The notes beneath the pieces are model-generated. The model saw nothing but the letters and a program-made list of their open reading frames with translations. It had not been told where the DNA came from and did not search any database. DNA of 64,000 bases, taken from positions 5,847,447 to 5,911,446 of the forward strand of contig NZ_CP043538.1 of assembly GCF_000364445.2 (NCBI RefSeq), written 5' to 3'. Every line of letters starts with the position of its first letter. The first letter of the stretch is position 1. A program made the translations under genes and the position numbers. Shown here one piece after another: positions 8,209 through 17,962 of the stretch. This stretch comes from Methylobacterium mesophilicum SR1.6/6 (GTDB taxonomy: Bacteria > Pseudomonadota > Alphaproteobacteria > Rhizobiales > Beijerinckiaceae).

Positions 8209-8700
8209 GTGGTACACACCAGGCCGCTGCCGTCCGCGCGCCCGTGGCGCGATCCGAAGACGGCCATGGACTGGTTCCGGCGCCGAGTGCTCAAGGAATT
8301 GCAACCGCTGCTCGGAAGGTGCGAGGAGCGCAGGCCGCTCGTAACGGAGGAGTCGGCTCTTTCCAGGATGCGGTACCGCCCGGCAGCCGTCGAGAGCGAC
8401 GAGCGGTGGAGGCTTCTGAGGCGATCGGCGGCTGGCTTGGCCGCCCTCGCGCCGCTACCCGAAGGTGTGCCCGGAGGCGGCGTACAGGCTCCTTCCAATC
8501 GGCGTCGATCCGATTGTGCCTTGCGAAGCAACTCGAGAAGGGTCGCTTCTGGTCCTTCGAGCATTCCGGCCGTTCCGTTCGCACCGACGGGATCCGTTCC
8601 CTGGCGTCCGGTCTTCGAGGCCTACGCGGTCGAAGCGAAGCTCGCGCCATCCACCATCAGGCGCTGGGCCGGCGTCCTGACGGCGCGCGGGGAAGCAGAC
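8209..8700 (+). pseudogene. integrase N-terminal remnant (DUF6538-type), decayed
   Basis: Just downstream of tRNA-Ser. The frame from 8209 reads R-P-W-R-D-P-K-T-A-M-D-W-F-R-R-R-V and G-R-C-E-E-R-R-P-L-V-T, the pattern at the start of DUF6538-type tyrosine recombinases, then E-R-W-R-L-L-R-R. A core-binding-like piece F-E-A-Y-A-V-E-A-K-L-A-P-S-T-I-R-R-W appears near 8615-8670. The sequence between and after these pieces does not match the family, and no catalytic R-H-R-Y region follows before the flavin reductase gene, so this is a fragment. It is a different lineage from the integrase piece at 7414-7971. Confidence 0.55.
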
Positions 8701-8814
8701 TTTTCGTCTGGACAAAGCCGGCCACCAACATCCTCTCCGCCGTCAGCCGGTCCCCTGAACCATCCGTCTGAGTCCGTGCACCAGTCTCTCTGCATTGCTT
8801 CAGCATGTCGCCCC

Positions 8815-8935
8815 GGAGGGTTTGCATCCCGAAACCGACCGGCGGAAAGCCACCCCGAGCCGCTGTTCTGCATCCGACTCATGCCGGTCGTGCGAAGAGC
8901 CCGTGGGTGCATCCTGGGAGCGGTCATCCGAGTGA
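8815..8935. repeat. degenerate dispersed repeat, copy A
   Basis: Shares an ordered set of motifs with 9855-9975: a CGAAA-x-C-x-ACCGGC-like start, then GAA(A)GC..CACCCCG, a CTG..C run, and a G/CAT/CATGCCRRTCGTGCG-like end (CATGCCGGTCGTGCG here). No gene is seen between 8700 and 9097 apart from this. Confidence 0.3.
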
Positions 8936-9097
8936 CCGCTCTGCAATCGCGGTTTGGGGTGACTGTGCGCCGGTCCGCGTTCGAGCGGCATGCGAATCGA
9001 TGCAGCGCGCGAAAGTTGAATTGCGGCGCAAGAAGCGGGAAGCGTCACAGACTGGGCAGTCGCATACGTGGTCCATCGCCAAGCCACGGAGCCACTC

Positions 9098-9847
9098 GTG
9101 AACGGTCCCCACGTCACAATCGAGCCGTCGATCCTCTACCTCGGAACCCCGGTGGTCCTCATCAGCACGCAGAACGAGGACGGCACCGCCAACCTTGCGC
9201 CGATGTCCTCCGCGTGGTGGCTCGGTTGGCGGTGCATGCTCGGTCTCCAGACCGCCTCGCAGACGCCGCAGAACATGATCCGCACGGGTCAGTGCGTCCT
9301 CAATCTGGCGTCACCGAGACAGGCTGACGCGGTGAACAGGCTGGCGCGCCTGACGGGCACCGAGACGATACCCGAACTGAAACGACGGCTGGGCTACACG
9401 TATGAGCCGTCCAAGTTCGAGGTGGCCGGCCTCACACCCATCGCGTCGCAGACCGTGGCCGCCCCGCGCGCGCTGGAGTGCCCTATCCAACTGGAGGCCG
9501 TCGTCGCGGCCCGGCACGGGATCATGGACGACGATCCCCAGGTTGCGGGCCTGATCTCGGCCTTCGCGGTGCGCATCACCCGTGTCCATGTTCATCCGGG
9601 CTTGCTGATGGAAGGACACGAGAACCGCATCGATCCAGGCAAGTGGCAGCCGTTGATCATGAACTTTCAGAAGCTTTACGGCGTGTCGAGCATCGAGATC
9701 GTTCCGTCCCGGCTCGCGGAGATCGAGGAGAAGAGCTACCGCATGCCCGACGTGGAGAGGGCTCGCGACGGTGTCCTTGACCCGGCGGGATGGCGCGAGA
9801 CCGGCCGCGATGCGTTCGATCCCAATAGAGATCTCAGGCTCGGTTAG
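9098..9847 (+). CDS. flavin reductase family protein (FMN-binding split barrel)
   Basis: About 249 residues from GTG at 9098, which has GGAG seven or eight bases upstream; a longer GTG start at 9068 is possible. The N-terminal half carries the split-barrel pattern L-G-T-P-V-V-L-I-S-T-Q-N-E-D-G-T-A-N and A-P-M-S-S-A-W-W-L-G-W, which forms the FMN pocket in the DIM6/NTAB flavin reductase family. A-L-E-C-P-I-Q-L-E-A-V follows in the middle, as in that family. It is cytosolic with no signal peptide. The likely role is reduction of, or binding to, FMN; the partner oxygenase is not nearby. It stands alone, downstream of the decayed element, so it marks the return to ordinary chromosome. Confidence 0.85.
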   Translation: MNGPHVTIEPSILYLGTPVVLISTQNEDGTANLAPMSSAWWLGWRCMLGLQTASQTPQNMIRTGQCVLNLASPRQADAVNRLARLTGTETIPELKRRLGYTYEPSKFEVAGLTPIASQTVAAPRALECPIQLEAVVAARHGIMDDDPQVAGLISAFAVRITRVHVHPGLLMEGHENRIDPGKWQPLIMNFQKLYGVSSIEIVPSRLAEIEEKSYRMPDVERARDGVLDPAGWRETGRDAFDPNRDLRLG

Positions 9848-9854
9848 CTGCGGT

Positions 9855-9975
9855 CCGTTTTCATTCATCGTCGCTCGAAAGCAAACCGGCCGAAGCTCAC
9901 CCCGTGCAGCCTGCCCGCTTTCGACCCATGCCAATCGTGCGGACGGCCGGCACCGTTGCCCGAAAGCCGTCATTC
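9855..9975. repeat. degenerate dispersed repeat, copy B
   Basis: Follows the flavin reductase stop. Motif order matches copy A: CGAAAGCAAACCGGCCGAAG, then CACCCCG, CCGCTTTCGACC, and CATGCCAATCGTGCG. A weaker third match lies at about 11205-11335 (CCCGAAGCAGACCGGCGGCC). The similarity is judged by eye. Confidence 0.3.
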
Positions 9976-10052
9976 CTGGGCCATTCGGCACCTTCGCCTC
10001 GGGAGCAGATACTGATCCTTCGCCCCGCAGCCGACGCCCCGGCTCCGAACCT

Positions 10053-11114
10053 TCAGGCATGGCCGTGCTGATGGTGTAGGTCGGGGTAGTGCGGATGGGT
10101 GTGACGCAGCGGCTCATGCCGGTGCCAGTGGGTGTGCGGCTCCGTCACGGGCCCATCGTGATGATGCGGATGGTGCTCGTCGTGGACGTGGGCGTGCTCG
10201 TGCTCCATCACCTCGTGGATGTGCTCGTGCTCGTGCCGCTCCGCGAGGTGCAGCCAAAGGCCCACTCCCATCAGCAGACCGGCCACGACAAGCTGCACCG
10301 TTATCGGCTCGCGCAGGAGCGCCACGGCGATCACCGCGCCGATGAAGGGCGCAAGGGAGAAGTAGGCTCCGGTGCGCGCTGCACCGAGGTGGCGCAACGC
10401 GAGCATGAACAGGACGAGGCTCACGCCGACGCCGAGGAAGCCGACCAGAGCCGTTGCCCCGATGACCGCCATCGGCGGTACGGCTGCGCCCAGCAGCAGC
10501 GCCAGAACGACGTTGACGCTGCCCGCTACCACCCCTTTGATCATGGCCGTTACAACCGGGTCGGCCGAGGAGAGCTTGCGCGTCAGGTTGTTGTCGATGC
10601 CCCAGGCCAGACAGGCAGCGGCGATCAACGCCGCGCCCGCATCGAGGGACACACCTTCGCCGTTCCACGATAACAGGACCGCGCCCATAAGGATGGCGGA
10701 CGCACCGAGCAGGAGCCGCCGATCGACGTTCTCCCGGAACACCACCCACGCGATGAGCATGGTCGCCAACCCTTCGAGGTTGAGCAGAAGCGATCCGGAA
10801 GCGGCAGAGGTGCGCGACAGCCCTAGCATCAGCAACAGCGGCCCGGCCAACCCACCCGACAGCACCACCGCCGCCAGCCAGGGTCGATCGTGACGGCGTA
10901 GAGGAGCTTCCCGGGCCGGAACGCCGAGAGCAGCCCGGCCGCCATGCACCGCTGCCAGACCGACGCCCGCACCGAGGTAGAGCAGCCCCGCGAGCAGTTG
11001 GGGCGACACCGTGCCGAGCAGGAGCTTCGCGAACGGGGTCGAGGCACCGAACAGGACGGCCGAAACGAGGGCCAGCGGCACCCCAGGCCACAGGTGAGAA
11101 TAGACGCGCTTCAT
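10053..11114 (-). CDS. EamA/DMT-family transporter with histidine-rich C-terminal tail
   Basis: About 353 residues from ATG 11114 (reads M-K-R-V-Y-S-H-L-W-P-G); the frame is open further upstream but without transporter sequence. About ten hydrophobic segments in two EamA halves fill residues 10-290, with landmarks F-G-A-S-T-P-F-A-K-L-L-L in the first half and A-W-G-I-D-N-N-L-T-R-K-L starting the second. The last 60 residues are cytoplasmic or periplasmic and extremely His-rich (clusters such as H-E-H-E-H-I-H, H-H-P-H-H-H-D, H-T-H-P-H-Y-P-D-L-H-H-Q-H-G-H). DMT transporters usually export small metabolites; the tail suggests metal binding and possibly metal-linked export. The gene is monocistronic. 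Confidence 0.85.
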   Translation of the reverse strand: MKRVYSHLWPGVPLALVSAVLFGASTPFAKLLLGTVSPQLLAGLLYLGAGVGLAAVHGGRAALGVPAREAPLRRHDRPWLAAVVLSGGLAGPLLLMLGLSRTSAASGSLLLNLEGLATMLIAWVVFRENVDRRLLLGASAILMGAVLLSWNGEGVSLDAGAALIAAACLAWGIDNNLTRKLSSADPVVTAMIKGVVAGSVNVVLALLLGAAVPPMAVIGATALVGFLGVGVSLVLFMLALRHLGAARTGAYFSLAPFIGAVIAVALLREPITVQLVVAGLLMGVGLWLHLAERHEHEHIHEVMEHEHAHVHDEHHPHHHDGPVTEPHTHWHRHEPLRHTHPHYPDLHHQHGHA

Positions 11115-11373
11115 CCCGCACCTGTAGCAGGACTCCCTCGAGCGCCCGAGATCGAATCCTCCGACCTTCCGCGAAGGAGCGGAAGCAGGCACGGCGGCGG
11201 CGTTCGCGTCTCTGCATTCGTCCCCGAAGCAGACCGGCGGCCATCACCCAACTCAGCCGTTCATCCGTGCCCGTGGATGCGGCCGGAGCCGGCCGAAAGC
11301 CGCTGGCCCGTCCGGGATCCGTTCGTCGAAGGCAGATGGGCCTCACGCGTCCAAGCGAACGTGCGCCTGTTGG
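11115..11373. other. intergenic, possible repeat remnant
   Basis: Contains a weak third copy of the dispersed repeat near 11205-11335. No gene seen. Confidence 0.3.
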
Positions 11374-13818
11374 TCAGAAGGCGCGAACCAGCGAAAGCAC
11401 CGGGCGCGCGTTGGAGGGCGGCTTCCCCTCAGCCGCTGCATCGGAGGCTCTTACGACCGGCCGGCCCCTCGGCGCATCCTCGCGCGCCGGCGGCGGCAGG
11501 GGCACGCCCTCGATCCGCGCGATGAGGGTCGCGAGCTCGGAGGCCGGGCGTGCCGGACTGTAGAGGAAACCCTGGGCGATATCGCAGCGCTTCTCCCTGA
11601 GGACGTCGAGTTGCTGGCGGGTCTCGACGCCCTCCACCGTCACGTTCATCGAGAGGGCGCGCGCCATCCGAGCGATGGCCTCGACCACCGCAACCTTCTC
11701 GGGGCGGCCCTGAAGGTCGCGCACGAACGAGCGGTCCACCTTCACCTTGTCGAACGGAAACTCGGTCAGGTAGCTCAGGCTGGAGTAGCCCGTTCCGAAG
11801 TCGTCCAGCGCGATCCTGACGCCCGTCGCGCGCAGGCGCTTCAGGTTCTCCAATACCTCCGGACCGTGATCCAACAACACCGACTCGGTGATCTCGATCT
11901 CCAAGCGTCCCGGCGCGAGGCCGGTTTCGCGCAGGACGGCCGCCACCTCCTCGTGGAAGCTCGGCATGCGCACGTGAATGGAGGAGATGTTCACCGCGAC
12001 CCGCAGGTCGGGCCAGTCGCGGGCGTCGGTGCAGGCGCGGCGCAGGGCCCAGCGCCCGATCTCGACGATGAAGCCGGTCGTCTCGGCGATCGGGATGATC
12101 TCGCCGGGCGAGACCCAGCCATATCCTGGCTTGTTCCAGCGCAGCAACGCCTCGAAGCCCGTGACGCGGCCGCTCCTCATGTCGACCAGGGGCTGGTAGT
12201 GCAGTTCCATCTCGTCGGCCGCGAGGGCAGCGCGCATGTCCAGATCGAGCTGTCGCTGGCGGACGACCCGCTCCTCCAGCGAAGGATCGAAGGTGCGCCA
12301 GCATCCCTTTCCGTCCGCCTTGGCCGCGTAGAGGGCAAGGTCGGCGCGCATGAGCAGGCTCGCCGGCTCGATCGCATCGTCCGGCACGTAGGCGATGCCG
12401 ACGCTGACCCCGATCTCCAGCTGGGCTTCGTCGATCTGGAACGGTCGCCGAAGCTCGGCCACGATGCGTGAAGCCAGCGCCTCGGCCTCGGCGCGCTCGA
12501 CGTCACGGACGACCACGGCGAACTCGTCGCCGCCGAGGCGATAGCCGCCGTGTGGGCCGCCGATCGCGAGCAGGCGCACGGCGACCTCCTTCAGGAGGCG
12601 GTCGCCGACGAGATGGCCGCGGCTGTCGTTGACGGCCTTGAAGCCATCGAGGTCGAGGTAGAACAGCGCGCTCCGGCGCTCGGACGTGCGGACCTCGCGG
12701 CAGAGTGCCGCCAGCATTTCCTGGAAGCCGCCGCGGTTGGGCAGGCCCGTCAGGCTGTCGTGCCCCGCGAGGAAGGCGATGCGGGCTTGCGCCTCCCGGC
12801 TCTCGGTGGCGTCCGAGCCCACGCCGCGATAGCCGGCGAACGCCCCTTGTGCGTCGAAGACGGGCTTGCCGTTGAGCGTGAGCCATCGGATCCCGTCTGC
12901 CGTACGAAGCCGGATGGTTCGGTCGCGGAACGGCGCGCGGGCCTCGACGGCCGCAGCGACCGCGGCCGCATCCGCACCATCGCCGTCGGGGTCGGCGAAT
13001 TCCCGGAGAAGCGCGGATAGCGTCCGGTGGCGCAGCCAGGCCGCCTCGATGCCGAGCAGGGCGGCGACCGCCGCGCGAGCCTGCCGCAGACGCCCGACCG
13101 TGTCGGTCTCCCAGAGCCAGTCGCTCGTGCCCTCGGCGAAATCCCTGAGGAGGAACCCGATGGTCTCGCTCTGCGCGCGTACGATGACCCGGTCTCGGAT
13201 TCGCTGGTAGGAGTGACAGCATATCCGACGCGCACTGACGAACACGAAAGCCGCGTAGATCGCGAGAAGGATCCCGACATACTGCCCGACCGGGCCTTCG
13301 CAGCCGGCGAGCCCGACGAACAGGCCGATCACGACGGGGGCCACGGCGAGCACCGCCAGGGAGAAGATCGGGCCCGCGACATAGGCGTGCGAGATCAGGG
13401 CGGCGCAGACCGCGCCGACCACGATCCGGTAGGCATTGTCGAGGGATGGCAGCAGGACCGCCGGCATGCTCGCCCACGCGAGCCCCCGACCGAGCGCGAG
13501 GCCATGGAGCACCACGAAGGACTCGCGGGCGATGGCGTCCTCGCCGAGACGACCGTGGTAGCGCCGCAAGGCGACCATGGCCAGAGTGCACAGCGCGGTG
13601 ACCGACGCGGACAGGCCGGCGAGGTACTGGTGCGACGCGACCTCCCAGAAGATGGCCGTCAGCACCAGCACGACGGCTGCCTGGGTAAACGCCGTGTATC
13701 TTCCGAGCTGCAGCGTCTCGGCCAGCATCGCAGCGCGCGTTGCCTCGCGCAGGCGCGTGTCCTGGTCGGACATGGTCAATTCGTCGGTGTCAGCCGGCAA
13801 TATGATCTCACTCATCAC
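11374..13818 (-). CDS. membrane PAS-GGDEF-EAL c-di-GMP turnover protein
   Basis: An 814-residue composite signalling protein. The N-terminal region (about 40-205) has several membrane segments, a PAS domain follows (about 220-345), then GGDEF (intact R-L-G-G-D-E-F near 431) and EAL (F-E-A-L-L-R-W near 554). The EAL part also keeps D-D-F-G-T-G-Y-S-S-L (near 672) and K-V-D-R-S-F-V, so both diguanylate cyclase and phosphodiesterase activity are possible. An I-site R-x-x-D is not obvious. It sits at the inner membrane and probably tunes motility or biofilm in response to a signal read by the membrane and PAS parts. It stands alone, and three other PAS or c-di-GMP type proteins follow within 6 kb on the opposite strand. 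Confidence 0.93.
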   Translation of the reverse strand: MMSEIILPADTDELTMSDQDTRLREATRAAMLAETLQLGRYTAFTQAAVVLVLTAIFWEVASHQYLAGLSASVTALCTLAMVALRRYHGRLGEDAIARESFVVLHGLALGRGLAWASMPAVLLPSLDNAYRIVVGAVCAALISHAYVAGPIFSLAVLAVAPVVIGLFVGLAGCEGPVGQYVGILLAIYAAFVFVSARRICCHSYQRIRDRVIVRAQSETIGFLLRDFAEGTSDWLWETDTVGRLRQARAAVAALLGIEAAWLRHRTLSALLREFADPDGDGADAAAVAAAVEARAPFRDRTIRLRTADGIRWLTLNGKPVFDAQGAFAGYRGVGSDATESREAQARIAFLAGHDSLTGLPNRGGFQEMLAALCREVRTSERRSALFYLDLDGFKAVNDSRGHLVGDRLLKEVAVRLLAIGGPHGGYRLGGDEFAVVVRDVERAEAEALASRIVAELRRPFQIDEAQLEIGVSVGIAYVPDDAIEPASLLMRADLALYAAKADGKGCWRTFDPSLEERVVRQRQLDLDMRAALAADEMELHYQPLVDMRSGRVTGFEALLRWNKPGYGWVSPGEIIPIAETTGFIVEIGRWALRRACTDARDWPDLRVAVNISSIHVRMPSFHEEVAAVLRETGLAPGRLEIEITESVLLDHGPEVLENLKRLRATGVRIALDDFGTGYSSLSYLTEFPFDKVKVDRSFVRDLQGRPEKVAVVEAIARMARALSMNVTVEGVETRQQLDVLREKRCDIAQGFLYSPARPASELATLIARIEGVPLPPPAREDAPRGRPVVRASDAAAEGKPPSNARPVLSLVRAF

Positions 13819-14453
13819 CGCGCACCCCGCGCGGCCGGACGCGGCGCCTCGAACGCCGGCCCGGCCATCACGCCAGCCCGGTCCACCGCTTGGGGGACGC
13901 GAGAGCTGTCGCCGGGGGCAGCCTGGAGATGGGCGTGGATCGCCGATCGCGTGCCCTCGACGCCGGACGCGACCGGCAAGGCGTTCGGCGGAAGCGGCCG
14001 GATTGGGAGATCGTGATTCTGAAGCCGCATGTGATGCCCCTACGCCGAAGAAGTCCCTTGCCGTCCTGTTTCATGAGGATGAGCGACGCGCGCTGCTGGA
14101 GTCTCAAAGCGATCGGCGAAACACGGGTCGATTCGTCGATTTTTGGATCGAATTTTCTGTCTTTTCGAAGCTTGCGGCTCGAGAGCCGACGGAGATGGAG
14201 ATTTTCATGCCATCACCGGCTGTCTTGAGCATTCGTGGCCGGGCTGTTCGTTAGCGAGGCATGAAATTCGAAGACGCATGATCGGAAAGCGTCGATCGAG
14301 AACACGAAGACCGTTCGACCCTCGTCGAAAACGGCCGCGGGCCGCGATCGTGCAGTCTTAGCGACAGAAATCGTGCATTTTAATGAATTGTAAACCGGCG
14401 CCATGACATGAAGACTGCCACAGCATGCGACATCGGTGTCGGGAGGCGGAGCG
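13819..14453. other. intergenic between divergent signalling genes
   Basis: About 630 bases between two divergently transcribed genes. Short frames are present on both strands but none has a recognisable motif or ribosome-binding site. The part from 14140 to 14400 is less GC-rich and probably contains promoters. Confidence 0.4.
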
Positions 14454-15572
14454 GTGCCCACACGTGCCTTGATGCGGCGCTCCGTGCCGGCGGAGGTGGG
14501 CGTGCCGCCGCGCCAGATCTCGTCGCGCCATTTCCTCAAGTTGATCGAAGACACCGGCAAAGTCGGCTTCTGGTCGGCAGACCTGCGCGCGGATCGGTTG
14601 GAGGCCTCGCCCGGCCTCTACCGCATCCTCGGCCTGGACCCCGCCTCCGAACTCACGTTCGGCTTCGGCCTCGACATGATCCATCCCGAAGACCGGGCCG
14701 CGCATGGCGACCAGATCGCGGTCCTGCGGTCCGGCCAGCCGATCAGCCGCGAGTTCCGCATCATCCGGCCAGACTGGACCCAGCGCTGGGTCCTGCACCA
14801 CGCCGAGGTCGTTCTCGGTCCGGACGGCATTCCGAGCCAGGGCCTTGGCGTCGTCTTCGACGTCACCGCGCAGCACGATGCCATGATCGCCCTCATGCAG
14901 CGCCATGATCGGCTGAATGCACTCGTCGCCGCCACCGCCTCGGTCTTCTGGGTCAACAAGGCCAATGGCGAGCCCAGCGAGATGCCGCAGTGGATGGCGC
15001 TGACCGGCCAGACCCACGCGCAGATGCAGGGGTGGGGATGGCTGGATGCTGTGCACCCGGACGACCGCGCCCGCACGCTCGCCGCCTGGACCACGGCGGT
15101 CGAGCACACCGAGCCCTACAACACCGATTATCGCGTGCTCTGCGCGGACGGCATCTACCGTTGGTTCAATGCCCGCGGTGCGCCGGTGCTCAACCGCGAT
15201 GGGTCGGTCCGCGAATGGGTCGGCGTTTGCCTCAAGGTGGCGGGCCGCAGCCGCTACGGTGCCTCGTCGTCGACGACCGACGCGGCGACGGATTGGCCGA
15301 AGGGGACGAACGCCGCCCACAGGCCATCCGAGATGGAGGATCTCCTCACGCCCGGACAGATTCGGGCGGCACGCGGCTTGACCGGCCTGTCGAAGGACGA
15401 GTTGGCGGCCTTGGCCAAAGTCTCGGTATCCACGCTCAACCGGCTGGAGGATCCCGCTTCCGAAGTCCGGTCGCGCCCCGACACGCTGCTGGCCGTGCGC
15501 CGTGCCCTGGAGGGTGCCGGCGTCGAGTTCATCTTCGAGGCAGGCAAGAGGCCCGGTATCCGCGAGGCGTGA
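14454..15572 (+). CDS. PAS-PAS-XRE helix-turn-helix regulator
   Basis: About 372 residues from GTG 14454, preceded by GGGAGG at seven-base spacing (GTG 14436 is an alternative). Two PAS folds of the PAS_3 type lie at about 25-130 (G-F-W-S-A-D-L, then D-M-I-H-P-E-D-R) and 150-260 (D-A-V-H-P-D-D-R, then G-I-Y-R-W-F-N-A-R-G). A short linker leads to an XRE-type helix-turn-helix at about 300-355: I-R-A-A-R-G-L-T-G-L-S-K-D-E-L-A and S-V-S-T-L-N-R-L-E-D. Sensing and DNA binding are therefore in one soluble protein. Targets unknown; it is divergent from the GGDEF-EAL gene and may regulate it. Confidence 0.85.
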   Translation: MPTRALMRRSVPAEVGVPPRQISSRHFLKLIEDTGKVGFWSADLRADRLEASPGLYRILGLDPASELTFGFGLDMIHPEDRAAHGDQIAVLRSGQPISREFRIIRPDWTQRWVLHHAEVVLGPDGIPSQGLGVVFDVTAQHDAMIALMQRHDRLNALVAATASVFWVNKANGEPSEMPQWMALTGQTHAQMQGWGWLDAVHPDDRARTLAAWTTAVEHTEPYNTDYRVLCADGIYRWFNARGAPVLNRDGSVREWVGVCLKVAGRSRYGASSSTTDAATDWPKGTNAAHRPSEMEDLLTPGQIRAARGLTGLSKDELAALAKVSVSTLNRLEDPASEVRSRPDTLLAVRRALEGAGVEFIFEAGKRPGIREA

Positions 15573-16367
15573 CGGCCCAGCGCCCCGCATGACGGCGGCG
15601 CCAGGCACGTACGCCCGGCTCGGATCGCAGCCGTGGTTCGCGTGCGGCGCCCGCGCTCCGTCCTCATCGTGACGGCCGGTGAAGGCGTTGCCGTAAAGCC
15701 GCCCGGGCGCCGATGCGCCGACCCCTTTCGGTGAGACCCGATACAGTCCGCGCCCACGGCACAGGCCCATCGGGGTCGCTCAGGGGGCACGGTCCTTCTG
15801 ATCGCACGATACGATCGCTCCGGATGCCGCGCAGGCGTGAGGAAGACCTCGTTCTTCGCCGGCTATCGCCACAACGATCATCGCGCCATTGGTCGAACCC
15901 GGCCAACGCCGGATCCGGATCAGACCCTTCCGAACGACCGTGCTGTCCAATGGACACGGATCACCGGATACGACGCGGAGCAAACACAGCATCGCGCCGG
16001 ACAATCGACGGCCATGCAGAGCCGGTCTGTTCGAGCGCTCACCCGCGTTCCGTATCTCGAGTGTCGATCCAAGTTTATGCAGGGCGAGAACCTGTTCAGC
16101 CCGCCTTCGAACGCGGTTGCCCGGAAACGGGAAGAGGCAGGCCTGCCCTCGCGGTGCCCGCAGGTAGCGAGGTACCCGCTGGCGTCGCGAAAAATTCGTT
16201 CCAATCGAAACGATTTCTTCCATCGACCACCGAAAGCGGAAGGTAGGATCATATTCACGGTCGAATGACATGCATTCGTTCATGCCGCGCTCGAATCCGG
16301 GATCGCCATTTAATGCTGTATTCAAATCTCCGGAGATATAAGCAATCGATCACTTGAGAGCCTGGCC
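15573..16367. other. intergenic, nothing convincing
   Basis: About 795 bases. Overlapping open frames exist on both strands (for example 15713-16246 and 15780-16325) but have Arg/Pro-rich composition without family motifs. The last 150 bases before 16368 are AT-richer and probably hold the chemoreceptor promoter. Confidence 0.4.
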
Positions 16368-17828
16368 ATGTTTTTCCGTGCGACCTACAATGAATCGCAG
16401 TCGACACTCGACGCGCTGAGAAAGTCTCTCGCGATCATCGAGTTCGAGATGGACGGCACGATACGGGGTGCCAATCCGATCTTCCTGTCCATGGTCGGCT
16501 ACGAGCTGGCCGCAATACAAGGCCAGCATCACCGTATCTTTGTCGAGGATGAGGTCGCCGAAAGCTCCGACTACGCGAACCTGTGGAAGAAGCTTCGCAG
16601 CGGCGAGTTCGTCGCCGGGGAGTTCCAGCGCAAGGCGCGATCGGGCGCGAAGGTCTGGCTCGAAGCCACCTACAACCCGGTCCCGGGGCCTGATGGACGC
16701 CCCCTTAAGGTCATCAAGTTCGCCAGCGACATCACGGACAAGAAAAAGGAAGCGAGCCGGCTGCTGCGCATGATCGACGATATGCCCGTCGCGGTCATGA
16801 CGGCAGATCCACGAAACGATTTCAAGATCGATTATATCAACAACACCTCGCGCAAGACGCTGGAATCGATCGAGAAGTATCTGCCGATCAAGGTGTCCGA
16901 CATGATGGGCAGGTCATTCGACGTTTTTCATAAGAATCCGCACCACCAGCGCAACATGCTGGCCGATGCCAGCCGCCTGCCGCATCGGACCAAGATCAAG
17001 GTCGGGCCGGAAACCCTCGATCTGCAGGTTTCCGCGATGACCGACTTGGACGGCACCTATCTTGGACCGATGCTGACGTGGTCCGTGGTTACCGCGCAGG
17101 TCGCGATGGCGGGCGAGGTCGCCGGCGTCGTCGATGCGCTCGGTATGGCCATCGGTGAGATGAAGGACTCGGCCCAGGGATTGAACAGATCGGCCGACGA
17201 GGCGAGCGAGCGCGCCAACTCGGTCGCAGCCGGCTCCGAGGAGATGACCAGTTCGATCCACGAGATCTCGGGGCAGGTCGGCCGGGTGTCGGAGCGCACC
17301 CAGCAGATCGCCACCCAGGCCGCGGCCACGGACGCGACGGTGCGCAATCTCGCCGCGAACGCGGCCGAGGTCGACACGGTGGTGGGCATGATCAAATCCA
17401 TCGCCGACCAGACCAACCTGCTGGCGCTGAATGCCACGATCGAGGCGGCGCGCGCCGGGGCCGCCGGCCGCGGCTTCGCCGTGGTCGCCACCGAGGTCAA
17501 GGAACTGGCCGGCCAGACCGCCAAGGCGACCGGCGAAATCACCGACAAGGTCCGGGCCATTCAGGAAGCCACGGGCGAGGCCGTGACGGCGATCCGGATG
17601 ATCACCGACGAGGTGGCCGAACTGTCGAAGCTGACGCTGGCCATCGCAAGCGCGGTCGAGGAACAGGCTGCCTCGACGCAGGAGATGTCCTCCAACATCA
17701 CGGGTGTCTCGGCCGCGGCCGGAGAGACCGGTAAGCTTGCCGAGATGGTCCGGCAGATCTCGGAAACGCTGGCCGCCCGATCGGCCGGCCTCGGTGCCAG
17801 CATGGAAAAGTTCCTCAAGACCGGCTGA
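16368..17828 (+). CDS. soluble PAS-containing methyl-accepting chemotaxis protein
   Basis: 486 residues with no membrane segments. A PAS domain (about 20-120, with [12 protein letters not shown]) carries a PAC tail K-F-A-S-D-I-T-D. A second PAS-like segment (about 130-240) is followed by a long signalling coiled coil (250-480). The hairpin tip ([20 protein letters not shown], near 345) is the conserved CheA/CheW contact. The layout resembles Aer-like cytosolic receptors of Alphaproteobacteria, which sense redox or small ligands. Methylation sites are probable in the flanking coiled coils. No che genes are nearby. Confidence 0.93.
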   Translation: MFFRATYNESQSTLDALRKSLAIIEFEMDGTIRGANPIFLSMVGYELAAIQGQHHRIFVEDEVAESSDYANLWKKLRSGEFVAGEFQRKARSGAKVWLEATYNPVPGPDGRPLKVIKFASDITDKKKEASRLLRMIDDMPVAVMTADPRNDFKIDYINNTSRKTLESIEKYLPIKVSDMMGRSFDVFHKNPHHQRNMLADASRLPHRTKIKVGPETLDLQVSAMTDLDGTYLGPMLTWSVVTAQVAMAGEVAGVVDALGMAIGEMKDSAQGLNRSADEASERANSVAAGSEEMTSSIHEISGQVGRVSERTQQIATQAAATDATVRNLAANAAEVDTVVGMIKSIADQTNLLALNATIEAARAGAAGRGFAVVATEVKELAGQTAKATGEITDKVRAIQEATGEAVTAIRMITDEVAELSKLTLAIASAVEEQAASTQEMSSNITGVSAAAGETGKLAEMVRQISETLAARSAGLGASMEKFLKTG

Positions 17829-17962
17829 CGGCTCACGCACGGGACCGGTCGCGGACAGATGTGGGCGAACACGGAAGGGGGCTGCCGAGTGCCTTGCTCG
17901 TCGAGTCAAGCAATAGCTTGGCTCGATGTCCGACGCGCGCAGGTGCTTGATTTGGTGATCTC

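Noticed and set aside
10114..11346. 410-residue minus-strand frame overlapping the EamA gene
   Set aside because: The EamA frame has clear membrane spans; this one is Arg/Pro-rich and has no motifs.
15713..16325. overlapping frames on both strands
   Set aside because: No motifs or translation signals on either strand.
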